Source: Microbacteriaceae bacterium PS02068
GTDB lineage: Bacteria > Actinomycetota > Actinomycetes > Actinomycetales > Microbacteriaceae
Length of the DNA: 64,000 bases
Direction of reading: 5' to 3'
NCBI GenBank assembly: GCA_029959325.1
Contig: JASCPF010000002.1
Location: 1 to 64,000 of the forward strand
The notes beneath the pieces are model-generated. The model saw only the letters and a list, made by a program, of their open reading frames with translations, did not search any database and was not told the origin of the DNA. The position numbers were made by a program, and so were the translations under genes. Positions 18,758-28,281 of the stretch are shown here, piece after piece (position 1 is the first letter of the stretch; the number at the start of each line of letters is the position of its first letter).

Positions 18758-19141
18758 ATGACCGACACCGCCATCTCGACCGCCGCCGCCGACGCCCAGA
18801 CCGCTGAGGCCAAGGCCCACGGTGTGGGCCTCACCGCCGCTGCCGCCGACAAGGTCAAGAGCCTGCTCGGCCAAGAGGGTCGCGACGACCTGCGTCTGCG
18901 CGTGGCCGTGCAGCCCGGCGGCTGCTCGGGCCTGATCTACCAGCTCTACTTCGACGAGCGCTTCCTCGACGGCGACCAGGCGGTCGACTTCGACGGCGTC
19001 GAGGTCATCGTCGACGACATGTCGGTGCCCTACCTCGACGGTGCCACGATCGACTTCAAGGACACCATCTCCGAGCAGGGTTTCACGATCGACAACCCCA
19101 ACGCGGCGGGCAGCTGCGCCTGCGGCGACAGCTTCCACTGA
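18758..19141 (+). CDS. erpA: A-type iron-sulfur carrier (ErpA/HesB-IscA family)
   Basis: Binds an Fe-S cluster and delivers it to apoproteins. The product is 127 residues with an extra N-terminal 25 or so. The three ligand cysteines are present: GGCSGL near residue 52 and CACG near 121-123. ErpA versus IscA cannot be settled from sequence; erpA is used because actinobacteria with the SUF system usually carry one such protein. It lies just before the oxidase/bcc region, whose Rieske protein needs an Fe-S cluster. Confidence 0.9.
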   Translation: MTDTAISTAAADAQTAEAKAHGVGLTAAAADKVKSLLGQEGRDDLRLRVAVQPGGCSGLIYQLYFDERFLDGDQAVDFDGVEVIVDDMSVPYLDGATIDFKDTISEQGFTIDNPNAAGSCACGDSFH

Positions 19142-19224
19142 GACCCGGCGGCAGACGCGGGCACACCCCTCCGATAGTGGTCAACATCCTGGACGGATGG
19201 CCTGAATCGCGTGGGAGGTTGCCC

Positions 19225-19230
19225 TAGACT
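19225..19230 (+). promoter_or_regulatory. Putative -10 box for ctaC
   Basis: TAGACT, 5 bases before an in-frame GTG at 19236 and 38 bases before the GTG at 19269 that has a GAAAGG binding site. It likely starts the ctaC-ctaD-ctaF-phosphatase transcript. Confidence 0.45.
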
Positions 19231-19268
19231 GAACGGTGTTCGACCTTCATGACCCCGAAAGGTGCACC

Positions 19269-20168
19269 GTGCGAGTCACACGTCGCGTCCGCTGGGCCAT
19301 CATCCCGATCGGGATCGCTGTCGCGGTCACGCTCGCGGGCTGTACGACCAGCCAGCTGAACGGCTTCTTGCCGGGATTCACCGATGACGGCACCCAGGCC
19401 ACGAACCACACCGAGATGATCTCGGGCCTGTGGGTCAACTCCTGGATCGTGCTCCTCGCCGTCGGCGTCATCACCTGGGCCCTGATGGGCTGGGCGGCCA
19501 TCGCCTACCGGCGTCGCAAGGGCCAGCGCGGCCTGCCGGTGCAGCTGCGCTACAACATGCCGATCGAGATCTTCTACACGATCGTGCCGCTGATCCTGGT
19601 GCTCGGGTTCTTCGCCTTCACGGCGCGAGACCAGGCCACGATCGAGACCCAGTACGACAACCCCGACGTGTGCATCACGTCGATCGGCAAGCAGTGGGCG
19701 TGGGACTTCCAGTACGCGAAGCAAGACTGCGACGACGCGAGCGATGCCGTCTGGACGATGGGCGTCCAGGCGCAGACCGACGCGAAGGGCAACATCACCA
19801 GCGACCTGCCGACGCTCTACCTGCCGGTGGATGCCAAGGTGAAGATCAAGCTCACCTCGCGCGATGTCATCCACTCGTTCTGGATCATCGACTTCCTGTA
19901 CAAGAAGGACATGTACATCGGCAAGGACAACTACATGTCCTTCGAGCCGACCCGCATCGGCGAGTACGACGGCAAGTGCGCGGAACTGTGCGGCCAGTAT
20001 CACTCGATGATGCTCTTCAAGGTGAAGGTCGTCTCGCAGGCCGACTACGACGCCTACCTTGACACGCTGCGCGCCGCCGGCCAGACCGGTGACATCAACG
20101 AGGCCTACGACCGCCTGCAGAATCTGCCGGGCACGGGCGCGACACCCACTTCCGAGGGAGACGACTGA
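19269..20168 (+). CDS. ctaC: Cytochrome c oxidase subunit II (aa3 type)
   Basis: Subunit II takes electrons from cytochrome c (here the bcc complex) through its CuA centre. The product is 299 residues: signal peptide with lipobox LAGC (Cys near 23), two transmembrane helices (about residues 45-75 and 95-118), then the external cupredoxin domain. QWAWDFQY and the CuA loop [14 protein letters not shown] are intact. Start GTG 19269 has GAAAGG six bases upstream; GTG 19236 is the alternative. The stop overlaps ctaD's ATG (TGATG). Confidence 0.97.
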   Translation: MRVTRRVRWAIIPIGIAVAVTLAGCTTSQLNGFLPGFTDDGTQATNHTEMISGLWVNSWIVLLAVGVITWALMGWAAIAYRRRKGQRGLPVQLRYNMPIEIFYTIVPLILVLGFFAFTARDQATIETQYDNPDVCITSIGKQWAWDFQYAKQDCDDASDAVWTMGVQAQTDAKGNITSDLPTLYLPVDAKVKIKLTSRDVIHSFWIIDFLYKKDMYIGKDNYMSFEPTRIGEYDGKCAELCGQYHSMMLFKVKVVSQADYDAYLDTLRAAGQTGDINEAYDRLQNLPGTGATPTSEGDD

Positions 20169-21931
20169 TGGCGACCACGCTTCCGCTCCAGGGCGAGGCT
20201 CCACAGCGCCCCACGACCCTGCCGCCGCGACAGGCCGCGCTGATCAGCTCCTCGCGCGTCGAGGAGAAGGGCAACATCATCGTCAAGTGGATCACCTCCA
20301 CTGACCACAAGACGATCGGGTACATGTACCTGATCTCGTCGGTGCTGTTCTTCCTCCTCGGTGGCGTGATGGCGCTGATCATCCGCGCCGAGCTCTTCGA
20401 GCCCGGCATGCAGATCCTGCCGACGAAAGAGCAGTACAACCAGCTGTTCACGATGCACGGCACGATCATGCTGCTGATGTTCGCGACGCCGCTGTTCGCC
20501 GGCTTCGCCAACGCGATCCTGCCGCTGCAGATCGGTGCGCCCGACGTCGCGTTCCCGCGTCTGAACGCCTTCGCGTTCTGGCTGTTCCTCTTCGGCTCCA
20601 CGATCGCCGTCGCGGGCTTCCTGACCCCGCAGGGCGCGGCCGCGTTCGGATGGTTCGCGTATCAGCCCCTGGCAGGAGCGACCTTCTCGCCCGGCGCCGG
20701 CGGCAACTTGTGGATGCTCGGCCTCGGCATGAGCGGTTTCGGCACGATCCTCGGCGCCGTCAACTTCATCACGACGATCATCACGATGCGCGCGCCCGGG
20801 ATGACGATGTGGCGCATGCCGATCTTCTCGTGGAACACGCTCGTCACGAGCATCCTGATCCTCATGGCGTTCCCCGTGCTCGCCGCCGCGATCCTCGCCG
20901 CCGGCGCAGACCGCGTGCTCGGTGCGCACATCTACGACCCCGCCAACGGCGGGGTCCTGCTCTGGCAGCACCTGTTCTGGTTCTTCGGTCACCCCGAGGT
21001 GTACATCATCGCGCTGCCGTTCTTCGGCATCGTCTCCGAGATCCTTCCGGTGTTCAGCCGCAAGCCGATCTTCGGGTACAAGACCCTCGTCTACGCGACG
21101 ATCGCGATCGCCGCACTCTCGGTGTCGGTGTGGGCTCACCACATGTACGTCACGGGCGCCGTGCTGCTGCCGTTCTTCGCACTGATGACGATGCTCATCG
21201 CTGTGCCGACGGGCGTGAAGATCTTCAACTGGATCGGCACGATGTGGCGAGGGTCGGTGACCTTCGAGACGCCGATGGTGTTCACCCTCGGCTTCCTGGT
21301 GTCGTTCGTCTTCGGTGGTCTGACCGGTGTGATCCTGGCATCGCCGCCGCTCGACTTCCACCTGTCCGACTCGTACTTCATCGTCGCGCACTTCCACTAC
21401 GTCGTCTTCGGCACCGTCGTGTTCGCGATGTTCGCCGGGTTCTACTTCTGGTGGCCGAAGTGGACGGGCCGCATGCTCAACGAGCGACTCGGCATGGTGC
21501 ACTTCTGGCTGTTGTTCGTCGGGTTCCACATGACGTTCCTCATCCAGCACTGGCTGGGTGTCGAAGGCATGGTGCGTCGCTACGCGGACTACTCGCAGGC
21601 CGATGGATTCACGTGGCAGAACCAGGTCTCGACGATCGGCGCGATGATCCTCGGTGCCTCGATGATCCCGTTCTTCCTGAACGTCTGGATCACCGCGCGC
21701 ACGGCGCCGAAGGTCACGGTCAACGACCCGTGGGGCTACGGTGGATCGCTCGAGTGGGCGACCAGCTGCCCGCCGCCGCGACACAACTTCACGTCGATTC
21801 CGCGCATCCGCAGTGAGCGGCCCGCGTTCGACCTGAACCACCCCGAAGCCGCCGTGCCGGTGGGCGTGGGGCCGGCGAAGGATGCGCCCGATGCCCCGGT
21901 CGTCGATCTGGCCGACGGAGAGGTGAAGTAA
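20168..21931 (+). CDS. ctaD: Cytochrome c oxidase subunit I (aa3 type)
   Basis: Catalytic haem-copper subunit that reduces oxygen and pumps protons. The product is 587 residues with 12 predicted helices. LFTMHGTIM holds a haem a ligand. [15 protein letters not shown] carries the CuB His and the cross-linked Tyr with the K/D-channel Glu region. [10 protein letters not shown] gives the next CuB histidines, and AHFHYVVFG the haem ligands. Overlaps ctaC and is immediately followed by ctaF. Confidence 0.98.
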   Translation: MATTLPLQGEAPQRPTTLPPRQAALISSSRVEEKGNIIVKWITSTDHKTIGYMYLISSVLFFLLGGVMALIIRAELFEPGMQILPTKEQYNQLFTMHGTIMLLMFATPLFAGFANAILPLQIGAPDVAFPRLNAFAFWLFLFGSTIAVAGFLTPQGAAAFGWFAYQPLAGATFSPGAGGNLWMLGLGMSGFGTILGAVNFITTIITMRAPGMTMWRMPIFSWNTLVTSILILMAFPVLAAAILAAGADRVLGAHIYDPANGGVLLWQHLFWFFGHPEVYIIALPFFGIVSEILPVFSRKPIFGYKTLVYATIAIAALSVSVWAHHMYVTGAVLLPFFALMTMLIAVPTGVKIFNWIGTMWRGSVTFETPMVFTLGFLVSFVFGGLTGVILASPPLDFHLSDSYFIVAHFHYVVFGTVVFAMFAGFYFWWPKWTGRMLNERLGMVHFWLLFVGFHMTFLIQHWLGVEGMVRRYADYSQADGFTWQNQVSTIGAMILGASMIPFFLNVWITARTAPKVTVNDPWGYGGSLEWATSCPPPRHNFTSIPRIRSERPAFDLNHPEAAVPVGVGPAKDAPDAPVVDLADGEVK

Positions 21932-22366
21932 GTGAAGACAAACACCAACCTCTGGTGGATCCTGGCAGGCTTCTTCTTCCTGTGCTTCGCGCTGTACACG
22001 GGCTGGAACATCATCGAGCACTCCAACCTGCCGTGGTATCACGCCACCGAGTGGGTCGGCTCTGTGGCGCTGCTGTTCACCGTGTTCATGGCCGCGATGA
22101 TCGCGTTCTACGTGGGCCGTGTGCACAATGCGCAGGGCGGCGAGCTGCCCGAAGACTCCCTGACGGCCGACATCGACGACGGTGACCCCGAGCAGGGCGA
22201 GTTCAGCCCGTGGTCGTGGTGGCCGCTCGTGCTCGCCTTCTCGGCGGCGCTCGCGATCCTGGGCCTCGCGGTGGGGACGTTCCTGCTGCCGATCGGCGTC
22301 GGCGTGTTCGTCGTGGCGATCGTGGGCTGGGTCTACGAGTACTACCGCGGATACTTCGCGCGCTGA
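21932..22366 (+). CDS. ctaF: Cytochrome c oxidase subunit IV, actinobacterial type
   Basis: Small structural subunit found in actinobacterial bcc-aa3 supercomplexes. The product is 144 residues with four hydrophobic helices (about 5-25, 38-60, 90-110, 112-132), and TNLWWILAGFFFLC opens the first. The GTG start directly follows the ctaD stop TAA. Confidence 0.93.
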   Translation: MKTNTNLWWILAGFFFLCFALYTGWNIIEHSNLPWYHATEWVGSVALLFTVFMAAMIAFYVGRVHNAQGGELPEDSLTADIDDGDPEQGEFSPWSWWPLVLAFSAALAILGLAVGTFLLPIGVGVFVVAIVGWVYEYYRGYFAR

Positions 22367-22379
22367 TCCCCGGCACCTC

Positions 22380-23165
22380 ATGAGCCTGTCTCTGCGGGCC
22401 GGTGTCGTGAGCGACGTCGGAAATCACCGCGCCGTGAACCAGGATGCCGCGTTCGTGGCATCCTGGGCCGTCGGCGTGGCCGACGGCGTCGGCGGGGGAC
22501 CAGCCGGCGATCTCGCCTCGGCCGCTCTGCTGCACCGGCTGACGGCCGGTGGACGACGCGTGACGGATGCCGACGGGCTCGCCGTGCGCATCCGCTCGGC
22601 GAACTGGGATCTGGGCGCCCACGTGCGCCGAGATCCGGCGCTGGCGGGCATGGCGACGACGTTCACCGCGGTGTGGTTCACCGACTCGGGTGCGCTGCTG
22701 CTGGCCCACACCGGCGACTCGCGCGCCTATCTCCTGCGGCACGGCACCCTCATCCGCCAGACCCGCGACGACTCGTATGTGCAGGCGCTCGTCGATGGGG
22801 GGATCGTCCGCGAAGAGGATGCCATGTCGCATCCGCGACGCAACATCATCACGGCATCCCTCAGCGGCGAGCCCTCCGACCTCGTCCGCGTGATCGAGCG
22901 CGTTCCCGTGTCGGGTGACCGGTGGATGATCTGCAGCGACGGCGTGACCGACTATCTGCCCGATGACGCCGTGGCGGGCGTGCTGCGCAGTGTCGAGGAT
23001 GCCACCGAGGCTGCACACGCGCTCGTCGAGCTCTCGCTGGCCGCCGGCTCACGCGACAACGTCACGGCGGTCGTCGCCGATGTCGTCCCCGGCGCCCGGG
23101 GCACCGAACGTGCGCGCTACGCCGGCGCCGCCGCGGCGCGCTTCACCGAGGAACTCGCCGTCTGA
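22380..23165 (+). CDS. PP2C-family serine/threonine phosphatase
   Basis: Metal-dependent protein phosphatase (PPM/PP2C), 261 residues, predicted cytosolic with no membrane helix. Metal-binding motifs are complete: NQDAAFV then VADGVGGGPAGD, HTGDSRAYLL, ICSDGVTDYLPDD and SRDNVTAVVADV. It begins 13 bases after ctaF, so it is likely the last gene of the oxidase transcript. The cognate kinase is not in the window. A link to respiration is inferred from position only; relatives often act with PknA/PknB-type kinases. Confidence 0.9.
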   Translation: MSLSLRAGVVSDVGNHRAVNQDAAFVASWAVGVADGVGGGPAGDLASAALLHRLTAGGRRVTDADGLAVRIRSANWDLGAHVRRDPALAGMATTFTAVWFTDSGALLLAHTGDSRAYLLRHGTLIRQTRDDSYVQALVDGGIVREEDAMSHPRRNIITASLSGEPSDLVRVIERVPVSGDRWMICSDGVTDYLPDDAVAGVLRSVEDATEAAHALVELSLAAGSRDNVTAVVADVVPGARGTERARYAGAAAARFTEELAV

Positions 23166-23179
23166 GCCTCTCCTCACGC

Positions 23180-23245
23180 GAGACCCGCTGCAGACGCCGA
23201 GACCCGTCGTTCGGACGCGGGGTCTCGGCGCCCAGAGGCGGTCTC
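23180..23245. terminator. Bidirectional hairpin between the phosphatase and rhodanese genes
   Basis: Core arms CGCCGAGACCC (23195-23205) and GGGTCTCGGCG (23220-23230) are perfect. Outer arms GAGACC (23180-23185) and GGTCTC (23240-23245) extend the fold. It sits between convergent genes, so it can end both transcripts. No T-run. Confidence 0.65.
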
Positions 23246-23263
23246 ATCGGGATCGGGGCGCGC

Positions 23264-23671
23264 TCAGCGCACGTGCATCACGAGCGGGTCGAAGATGCGG
23301 GGGAGCGGACCGTCGGCACCCTCGACGGGAAGGCCTTCGCGCGCCCAGTACTCGTAGCCGCCGATCATCTCGCGCACGGCGAACCCGAGCTTCGCGAACT
23401 CGACGGCGCCCTTCGCGCCCGCGTTGCAGCCCGGGCTCCAGCAGTACACGACGACGGGCACCGCGGCATCCAGCTCGCTCGGCGCCCGCCGGGCGATGTC
23501 GCGATACGGGATGTGCACGGCCCCCGCGGCGTGACCCTGGTTCCAGGCATCCACACTGCGCACATCGATGAGCGTGAACGCCTCGCCCGCCTTCTGCGCG
23601 GCGTAGACGTCGGATGGGTCGGTCTCGTGCGCGAGCTTGGCGGTGAAGTACGCGAGGGCATCGGTGGTCAT
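23264..23671 (-). CDS. Rhodanese-domain protein
   Basis: Single-domain rhodanese of 135 residues, presumably a cytosolic sulfurtransferase or persulfide carrier. FTLIDVRSVDAWNQGHAAGA is the first rhodanese block. The active loop reads VVYCWSPGCNAGAKGA with a likely catalytic Cys. FAVREMIGGYEYWAREG is a typical end block. The ATG at 23671 is 7 bases downstream of TAGCGT (23684-23679 on the minus strand), so it is probably leaderless; a GTG at 23680 overlaps that box and is less likely. Confidence 0.87.
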   Translation of the reverse strand: MTTDALAYFTAKLAHETDPSDVYAAQKAGEAFTLIDVRSVDAWNQGHAAGAVHIPYRDIARRAPSELDAAVPVVVYCWSPGCNAGAKGAVEFAKLGFAVREMIGGYEYWAREGLPVEGADGPLPRIFDPLVMHVR

Positions 23672-23694
23672 GGATGCCACGCTAGGCGAACGCC

Positions 23695-23736
23695 GAAGCG
23701 GCGAGGATGACCTCGTCGGTCAATCCTCGCCGCTTC
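23695..23736 (-). terminator. Hairpin after qcrB, ending the bcc operon
   Basis: Perfect 14-base arms GAAGCGGCGAGGAT (23695-23708) and ATCCTCGCCGCTTC (23723-23736) with a 14-base loop, 15 bases past the qcrB stop on the minus strand. It ends close to the rhodanese -10 box (23679-23684), so terminator and next promoter adjoin. Confidence 0.7.
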
Positions 23737-23750
23737 ACTGCCAGGTGCGG

Positions 23751-25562
23751 TCAGCTCTTCTTCGGGTCATCGTCCGGGACGATGATGTTCGACGGGCGAT
23801 TCGCCGTCTCGGGGTTGTGTCCGTCATCGATCGGGTGGTGCGGGGCATCCGGCACGCCGGCGCGCTCGTGCATGCCCTGCAGCTCGGCGTCCTCTTCCTC
23901 GTCGATGTGCGCCAGCTCGTGGTGCGCGTGCGCCTCGGCGGCTTCGATCTCGGACTGCGTGACGGGGACGAGACGGTCTTCGAAGAACCAGCGCGACAGC
24001 GAGGCCCGCAGGTTCTCGGTCCACGGGATGCGGCCCTGGTCGTCGGGTCGCACGACGAGCGGCGCGCTCGTCTCGAAGTCGATCAGCTTGATGCGCTCGT
24101 ACGCGTCGACGGGCTGGTGCACCTCGATGAACTCGCCGCCGGGAAGGCGGACGATGCGTCCCGACTCGTAGCCGTGCAGCGCGATCTCGCGATCCTTCTT
24201 CTGCAGCGCGATGGCGATGCGCTTCGAGATGAAGTACCCGACCACCGGGCCGATGATCAGCAGGGCCTGCAGCGAGTGGATCACGCCTTCCATCGTGAGG
24301 TGGAAGTGGGTAGCGATGATGTCGGACGATGCCGCCGCCCACAGCACCGCGTAGAACGTGACGCCGGCGACGCCGATGGCGGTGCGCGTCGGCGCGTGCC
24401 GCGGGCGCTGCGCGATGTGGTGCTCGCGCTTGTCGCCGGTGACCCAGGCCTCGATGAACGGGTAGATCAGCACCAAGACGATGAAGATGCCGATCACGCC
24501 GAGCGGGATCAGGATGTTGAACGACCAGGTGCGGTCCCACAGCACGAACTCGAGGTGCGGCGGCACGAGGCGCAGCGCGCCGTCGGCGAAGCCGATGTAC
24601 CAGTCGGGCTGGGTGCCGGCCGAGACCGGTGAGGGGTCGTAGGGGCCGTAGTTCCAGATCGGGTTGATCGTGAACAGCGAGGCGATCAGCACGATCACAC
24701 CGAAGGTGATGAAGAAGAAGCCGCCCATCTTCGACATGTAGACCGGCATCATCGGGTAGCCCACGACGTTGCTGTTCGTGCGGCCGGGACCCGCGAACTG
24801 CGTGTGCTTGTTGACGATCATCAGCATGAGGTGCACGGCCAGCAGAGCGACGAGGATCGCCGGCAGCAGCAGGATGTGCAGCGTGTAGAGGCGTCCGACG
24901 ATCTGCGATCCGGGGAACTCGCCGCCGAACAGCAGGAACGAGATCCAGGTGCCGACCAGCGGGATGCCCTTGACCATGCCGTCGATGATGCGCAGACCGT
25001 TGCCCGAGAGCAGGTCGTCGGGAAGCGAGTAGCCCGTGAAGCCCTCGGCCATCGCGAGGATGAACAGGATGAAGCCGATCACCCAGTTCAGCTCGCGCGG
25101 CTTGCGGAACGCGCCGGTGAAGAACACGCGCAGCATGTGCACGCCGATGCCGGCGACGAACACGAGCGCCGCCCAGTGGTGGATCTGGCGCACGAGCAGG
25201 CCGCCGCGGATGTCGAACGACAGTCGCAGCGTGGAATCGAGCGCGGCAGACATCTCGACACCGCGCAGGGGCAGGAACGCGCCCGCGTAGTGGGTCGGGA
25301 CCATGGATGCCTGGAAGAAGAACGTCAGGAACGTGCCCGAGAGCAGCACCGCGACGAAGCTCCACAGCGCGATCTCGCCGAGCATGAACGACCAGTGGTC
25401 GGGGAAGATCTTGCGACCGAGCTCTTTGACGAGACCCGAGATGCTGGTGCGCTCGTCGATGTAGTTCGCCGCGCCGGCGACGAAACGTCCGCCGAGCGGC
25501 TTGTCGTCGGTCTTCGCGGGCTGAGACTCGACGGGGGTCTCAGTGACGGTCGCGGTGCTCAA
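23751..25562 (-). CDS. qcrB: Cytochrome bc complex cytochrome b subunit
   Basis: Membrane subunit of the actinobacterial menaquinol:cytochrome c reductase; binds two b haems and the quinol sites. The product is 603 residues, longer than mitochondrial cytochrome b, with an added C-terminal cytosolic tail as usual in actinobacteria. Helices carry the haem histidines (LLVRQIHHWAALVFVAGIGV, VHMLRVFFTGAFRKPRELNW), and FSYL-region blocks follow. TTG at 25562 overlaps the qcrA stop (TTGA), giving MSTATVTETPVES. Last gene of ctaE-qcrC-qcrA-qcrB. Confidence 0.96.
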   Translation of the reverse strand: MSTATVTETPVESQPAKTDDKPLGGRFVAGAANYIDERTSISGLVKELGRKIFPDHWSFMLGEIALWSFVAVLLSGTFLTFFFQASMVPTHYAGAFLPLRGVEMSAALDSTLRLSFDIRGGLLVRQIHHWAALVFVAGIGVHMLRVFFTGAFRKPRELNWVIGFILFILAMAEGFTGYSLPDDLLSGNGLRIIDGMVKGIPLVGTWISFLLFGGEFPGSQIVGRLYTLHILLLPAILVALLAVHLMLMIVNKHTQFAGPGRTNSNVVGYPMMPVYMSKMGGFFFITFGVIVLIASLFTINPIWNYGPYDPSPVSAGTQPDWYIGFADGALRLVPPHLEFVLWDRTWSFNILIPLGVIGIFIVLVLIYPFIEAWVTGDKREHHIAQRPRHAPTRTAIGVAGVTFYAVLWAAASSDIIATHFHLTMEGVIHSLQALLIIGPVVGYFISKRIAIALQKKDREIALHGYESGRIVRLPGGEFIEVHQPVDAYERIKLIDFETSAPLVVRPDDQGRIPWTENLRASLSRWFFEDRLVPVTQSEIEAAEAHAHHELAHIDEEEDAELQGMHERAGVPDAPHHPIDDGHNPETANRPSNIIVPDDDPKKS

Positions 25563-26638
25563 TGGCGCTCCCAGAAGCTCGGGCCGACGGGCTCGGTGAA
25601 GTCGCTCTGCGCGATGAGGTAGCCCTCGTCGTCGACGGTGATCGGCAGCTGCGGCAGGGGACGGGCCGCCGGGCCGAAGATGACGGCCGCCGAACGCGAG
25701 ACGTCGAACTGCGACTGGTGGCAGGGGCACAGCAGATGGTGCGTCTGCTGCTCGTAGAGGGCGACGGGGCATCCGACGTGCGTGCACACCTTCGAGTACG
25801 CGACGATGCCGTTGTACGACCAGTCCAGGTTGTTCTGGTCGGCCGGCAGCTGCTCGGGAAGCAGACGCATGAGCAGGACGATGGCCTTGGCCTTCTGCTC
25901 GAGGTAGCCGTCGTGGTGGCTGAGCTCGGCCAGCTCCTCGGGGATCACGTGCACCGCCGAGCCGAGGGTCAGGTCGGCGGCGCGGATCGGCTCGCCGCTC
26001 GGGTCGTGCGCGAGGCGCATCCCCTTCTTCCACATCGTGTGGCTGAGGAGCGCCACCGGGTCGCCGGCGATCGGGTTCTTCGGGCTGTTCTCGGGAGCGA
26101 GGCCGCGGAAGAGGGTGATGCCGGGGAGGATCGAGGCGACGAGAGCGGCGATGAGCGACCCGCGGATCGCCGTGCGGCGGCCGAAGCCCGACTCTTCGTT
26201 GGCGGCGCGGAACACCTCGACCGCGCCCTCGCGGGTCGTGTCGCGACCGCGGGTGGCGTGGCGGGGCTCGATGAACTCCTTGTCGCTCATCACGGCCTTC
26301 GACCAGTGGATCGCGCCGATGCCGATGGCCAGCAGGGCGAGGGCGATGCCGAGGCCGATGAAGAGGTTGTTGTTGCGGATGTCGAGCATCCGTCCGCTCT
26401 CGATCGGGAAGAGCATGTAGGCGGCGATCGCCCAGATGCTGCCCGCGAGCGAGAGGTAGAAGAGGGTGTAGACCGTGCGGACGGCGCGCTTCATGGCGGC
26501 CGGATCCTTGTCGGTGATGCGCTCGCGGTGCGGCGGCAGACCGGGGTTCTGCAGGGGGTCGGGAACCACGACGGCGAGCCCGGCGGAGGGCTTCCAGGAG
26601 GCCCTCTCGTGCTCGAGCGCGTCTTCCTCGTGTGCCAT
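25559..26638 (-). CDS. qcrA: Cytochrome bc complex Rieske iron-sulfur subunit
   Basis: Carries the 2Fe-2S centre that takes electrons from quinol. The product is 359 residues: cytosolic N-terminus, two membrane helices near residues 60-120 and a third near 170-195 (the three-helix actinobacterial form), then the Rieske fold with both ligand loops, CTHVGC and CPCHQSQFD. ATG 26638 is chosen for the AGGAAACGG binding site upstream; an ATG at 26680 would add 14 residues and has no binding site. Overlaps qcrB. Confidence 0.95.
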   Translation of the reverse strand: MAHEEDALEHERASWKPSAGLAVVVPDPLQNPGLPPHRERITDKDPAAMKRAVRTVYTLFYLSLAGSIWAIAAYMLFPIESGRMLDIRNNNLFIGLGIALALLAIGIGAIHWSKAVMSDKEFIEPRHATRGRDTTREGAVEVFRAANEESGFGRRTAIRGSLIAALVASILPGITLFRGLAPENSPKNPIAGDPVALLSHTMWKKGMRLAHDPSGEPIRAADLTLGSAVHVIPEELAELSHHDGYLEQKAKAIVLLMRLLPEQLPADQNNLDWSYNGIVAYSKVCTHVGCPVALYEQQTHHLLCPCHQSQFDVSRSAAVIFGPAARPLPQLPITVDDEGYLIAQSDFTEPVGPSFWERH

Positions 26639-26683
26639 GTCTTTTCCGTTTCCTACGTCAGTTCCGAAGTCCTCGGTCATCGA

Positions 26684-27484
26684 TCAGTTCGACTTCGCGG
26701 TGATCCACACGGTCAGGCCGATGAGGCTGCCGATGCCGAAGATCCAGATGAACAGGCCCTCTGACACGGGGCCGAGCGAGCCGAGCGACCATCCGCCGGG
26801 CGACTCGTTCTCTTGCAGGTAGAGCAGGGCCGAGATGATGTCGCGCTTCTCGTCGGTCGTCAGCGTCATGTTGTTGAACACGGGCATGTTCTGCGGGCCC
26901 GTGACCATGGCGGCGTACATGTGCAGTGCGCTTGTGCTCGTGAGGGCGGGAGCGTACTTGCCTTCGGTCAGCGCACCACCGGCGGCTGCGACGTTGTGGC
27001 ACATCGCGCAGTTCACGCGGAACAGCTCGGCACCGTTGGCCACGTCGCCCTTGCCGTCGAGGATCTCATCCGAGGGGAACTCGGGGCCGGGCGAGGTCGA
27101 CTGCACCCACTTCGCGATCGCGAGGATCTGGTCTTCCGTGAACTGGGCCGGCTTCTGCGGCGCCTGCGGTCCCTGCATCTGCAGGGGCATGCGGCCGGTC
27201 GACATCTGGAACTCGACCGCGAGCTCGCCGACGCCGTACAGCGACGGGCCGTCGGGCGTGCCCGCGAGGTTCAGGCCGTGGCACGTGGCGCAGTTCGCCT
27301 GGAACAGCTTCTTGCCGTCTTCGACGGTGAGAGTGGTGGATGCCGAGGACGGCTCGGTCGCGGCCATCGCGGCCGACGCGCCGGCGTAGATGCCGCCGGT
27401 GACGAGAAGGCCGATGCCGATGAGCGCGGCCGCGGCCCACTTGCTGCGACGGCCGGTCTTCTGGCGTGGGGTCTGGGAAGACAT
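26684..27484 (-). CDS. qcrC: Cytochrome bc complex dihaem cytochrome c subunit
   Basis: Dihaem c-type cytochrome that passes electrons straight to the aa3 oxidase in actinobacterial supercomplexes. The product is 266 residues: N-terminal signal/anchor helix (about 17-43), two haem-binding motifs CATCH and CAMCH in two cytochrome c domains, and a C-terminal membrane helix (GLFIWIFGIGSLIGLTVWI). It lies 20 bases after ctaE and 45 before qcrA. Confidence 0.96.
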   Translation of the reverse strand: MSSQTPRQKTGRRSKWAAAALIGIGLLVTGGIYAGASAAMAATEPSSASTTLTVEDGKKLFQANCATCHGLNLAGTPDGPSLYGVGELAVEFQMSTGRMPLQMQGPQAPQKPAQFTEDQILAIAKWVQSTSPGPEFPSDEILDGKGDVANGAELFRVNCAMCHNVAAAGGALTEGKYAPALTSTSALHMYAAMVTGPQNMPVFNNMTLTTDEKRDIISALLYLQENESPGGWSLGSLGPVSEGLFIWIFGIGSLIGLTVWITAKSN

Positions 27485-27504
27485 GGGAGTGATCGGCTCC
27501 GCTC

Positions 27505-28140
27505 TCACTTGACGACGTAGATGACGAAGAACAGGACGATCCACACGACGTCGACGAAGTGCCAGTAGTACGACACGACGATCGCCGAGGTCATCTCCTT
27601 GCGGCCGAAGTTCTTCACGGCGAAGGCGCGACCGATGACGAGCAGGAACGCGATGAGGCCGCCCGTGACGTGCAGGGCGTGGAAGCCGGTGGTCAGGTAG
27701 AACGCCGAGGCGTACGAGTTCGCGCTGATCGGCAGACCCTCGGCGACGAGCGTGGCGTACTCCCACACCTGGCCGGAGACGAAGACGGCGCCCATCAGGA
27801 ACGACAGGAAGAACCACTCGACCATGCCCCACTGGCGGAACTGCCAGAACGAGCCCTTGCGGTACGGCTGGAACCGCTCGGCGGCGAAGACGCCCGCCTG
27901 TGCGGTGAACGACGAGAGCACGAGGATCACGGTGTTGACGGCGGCGAACGGCACGTTCAGGTCGCCCGTGTTCTCGGCCCACAGATCGGGCGAGGCGTTG
28001 CGCAGTGTGAAGTAGATCGCGAACAGACCCGCGAAGAACATGACCTCGCTGCCGAGCCACACGATGGTGCCCACAGCGACCGGATCCGGTCGCTTGACGG
28101 ATCGCAAGGCCTGGGAATAGGTAGCGGGAGTGGTCGTCAC
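27505..28140 (-). CDS. ctaE: Cytochrome c oxidase subunit III
   Basis: Subunit III of the aa3 oxidase, 211 residues with five predicted helices ([20 protein letters not shown] is the first). It heads the bcc operon rather than joining ctaCD, the usual actinobacterial layout. Start: the GTG at 28140 lies 7 bases after CATAAT (28153-28148, minus strand), the leaderless spacing seen at many genes here. The ATG at 28149 lies partly inside that box. If transcription starts elsewhere, 28149 or 28179 is possible. Confidence 0.93.
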   Translation of the reverse strand: MTTTPATYSQALRSVKRPDPVAVGTIVWLGSEVMFFAGLFAIYFTLRNASPDLWAENTGDLNVPFAAVNTVILVLSSFTAQAGVFAAERFQPYRKGSFWQFRQWGMVEWFFLSFLMGAVFVSGQVWEYATLVAEGLPISANSYASAFYLTTGFHALHVTGGLIAFLLVIGRAFAVKNFGRKEMTSAIVVSYYWHFVDVVWIVLFFVIYVVK

Positions 28141-28281
28141 GCTCCCCATTATGGCGGATTCGGCGCTCAGTTTTCGCATCCCTGAAGGTGTCTTCGCACT
28201 TCACCGGACTTTCGGGGGCATCGGAGCGCGCTCGGAGCCGCCCGCGAGTGTGCTGACAGTCTGCCGATAGGATCGACGCTC

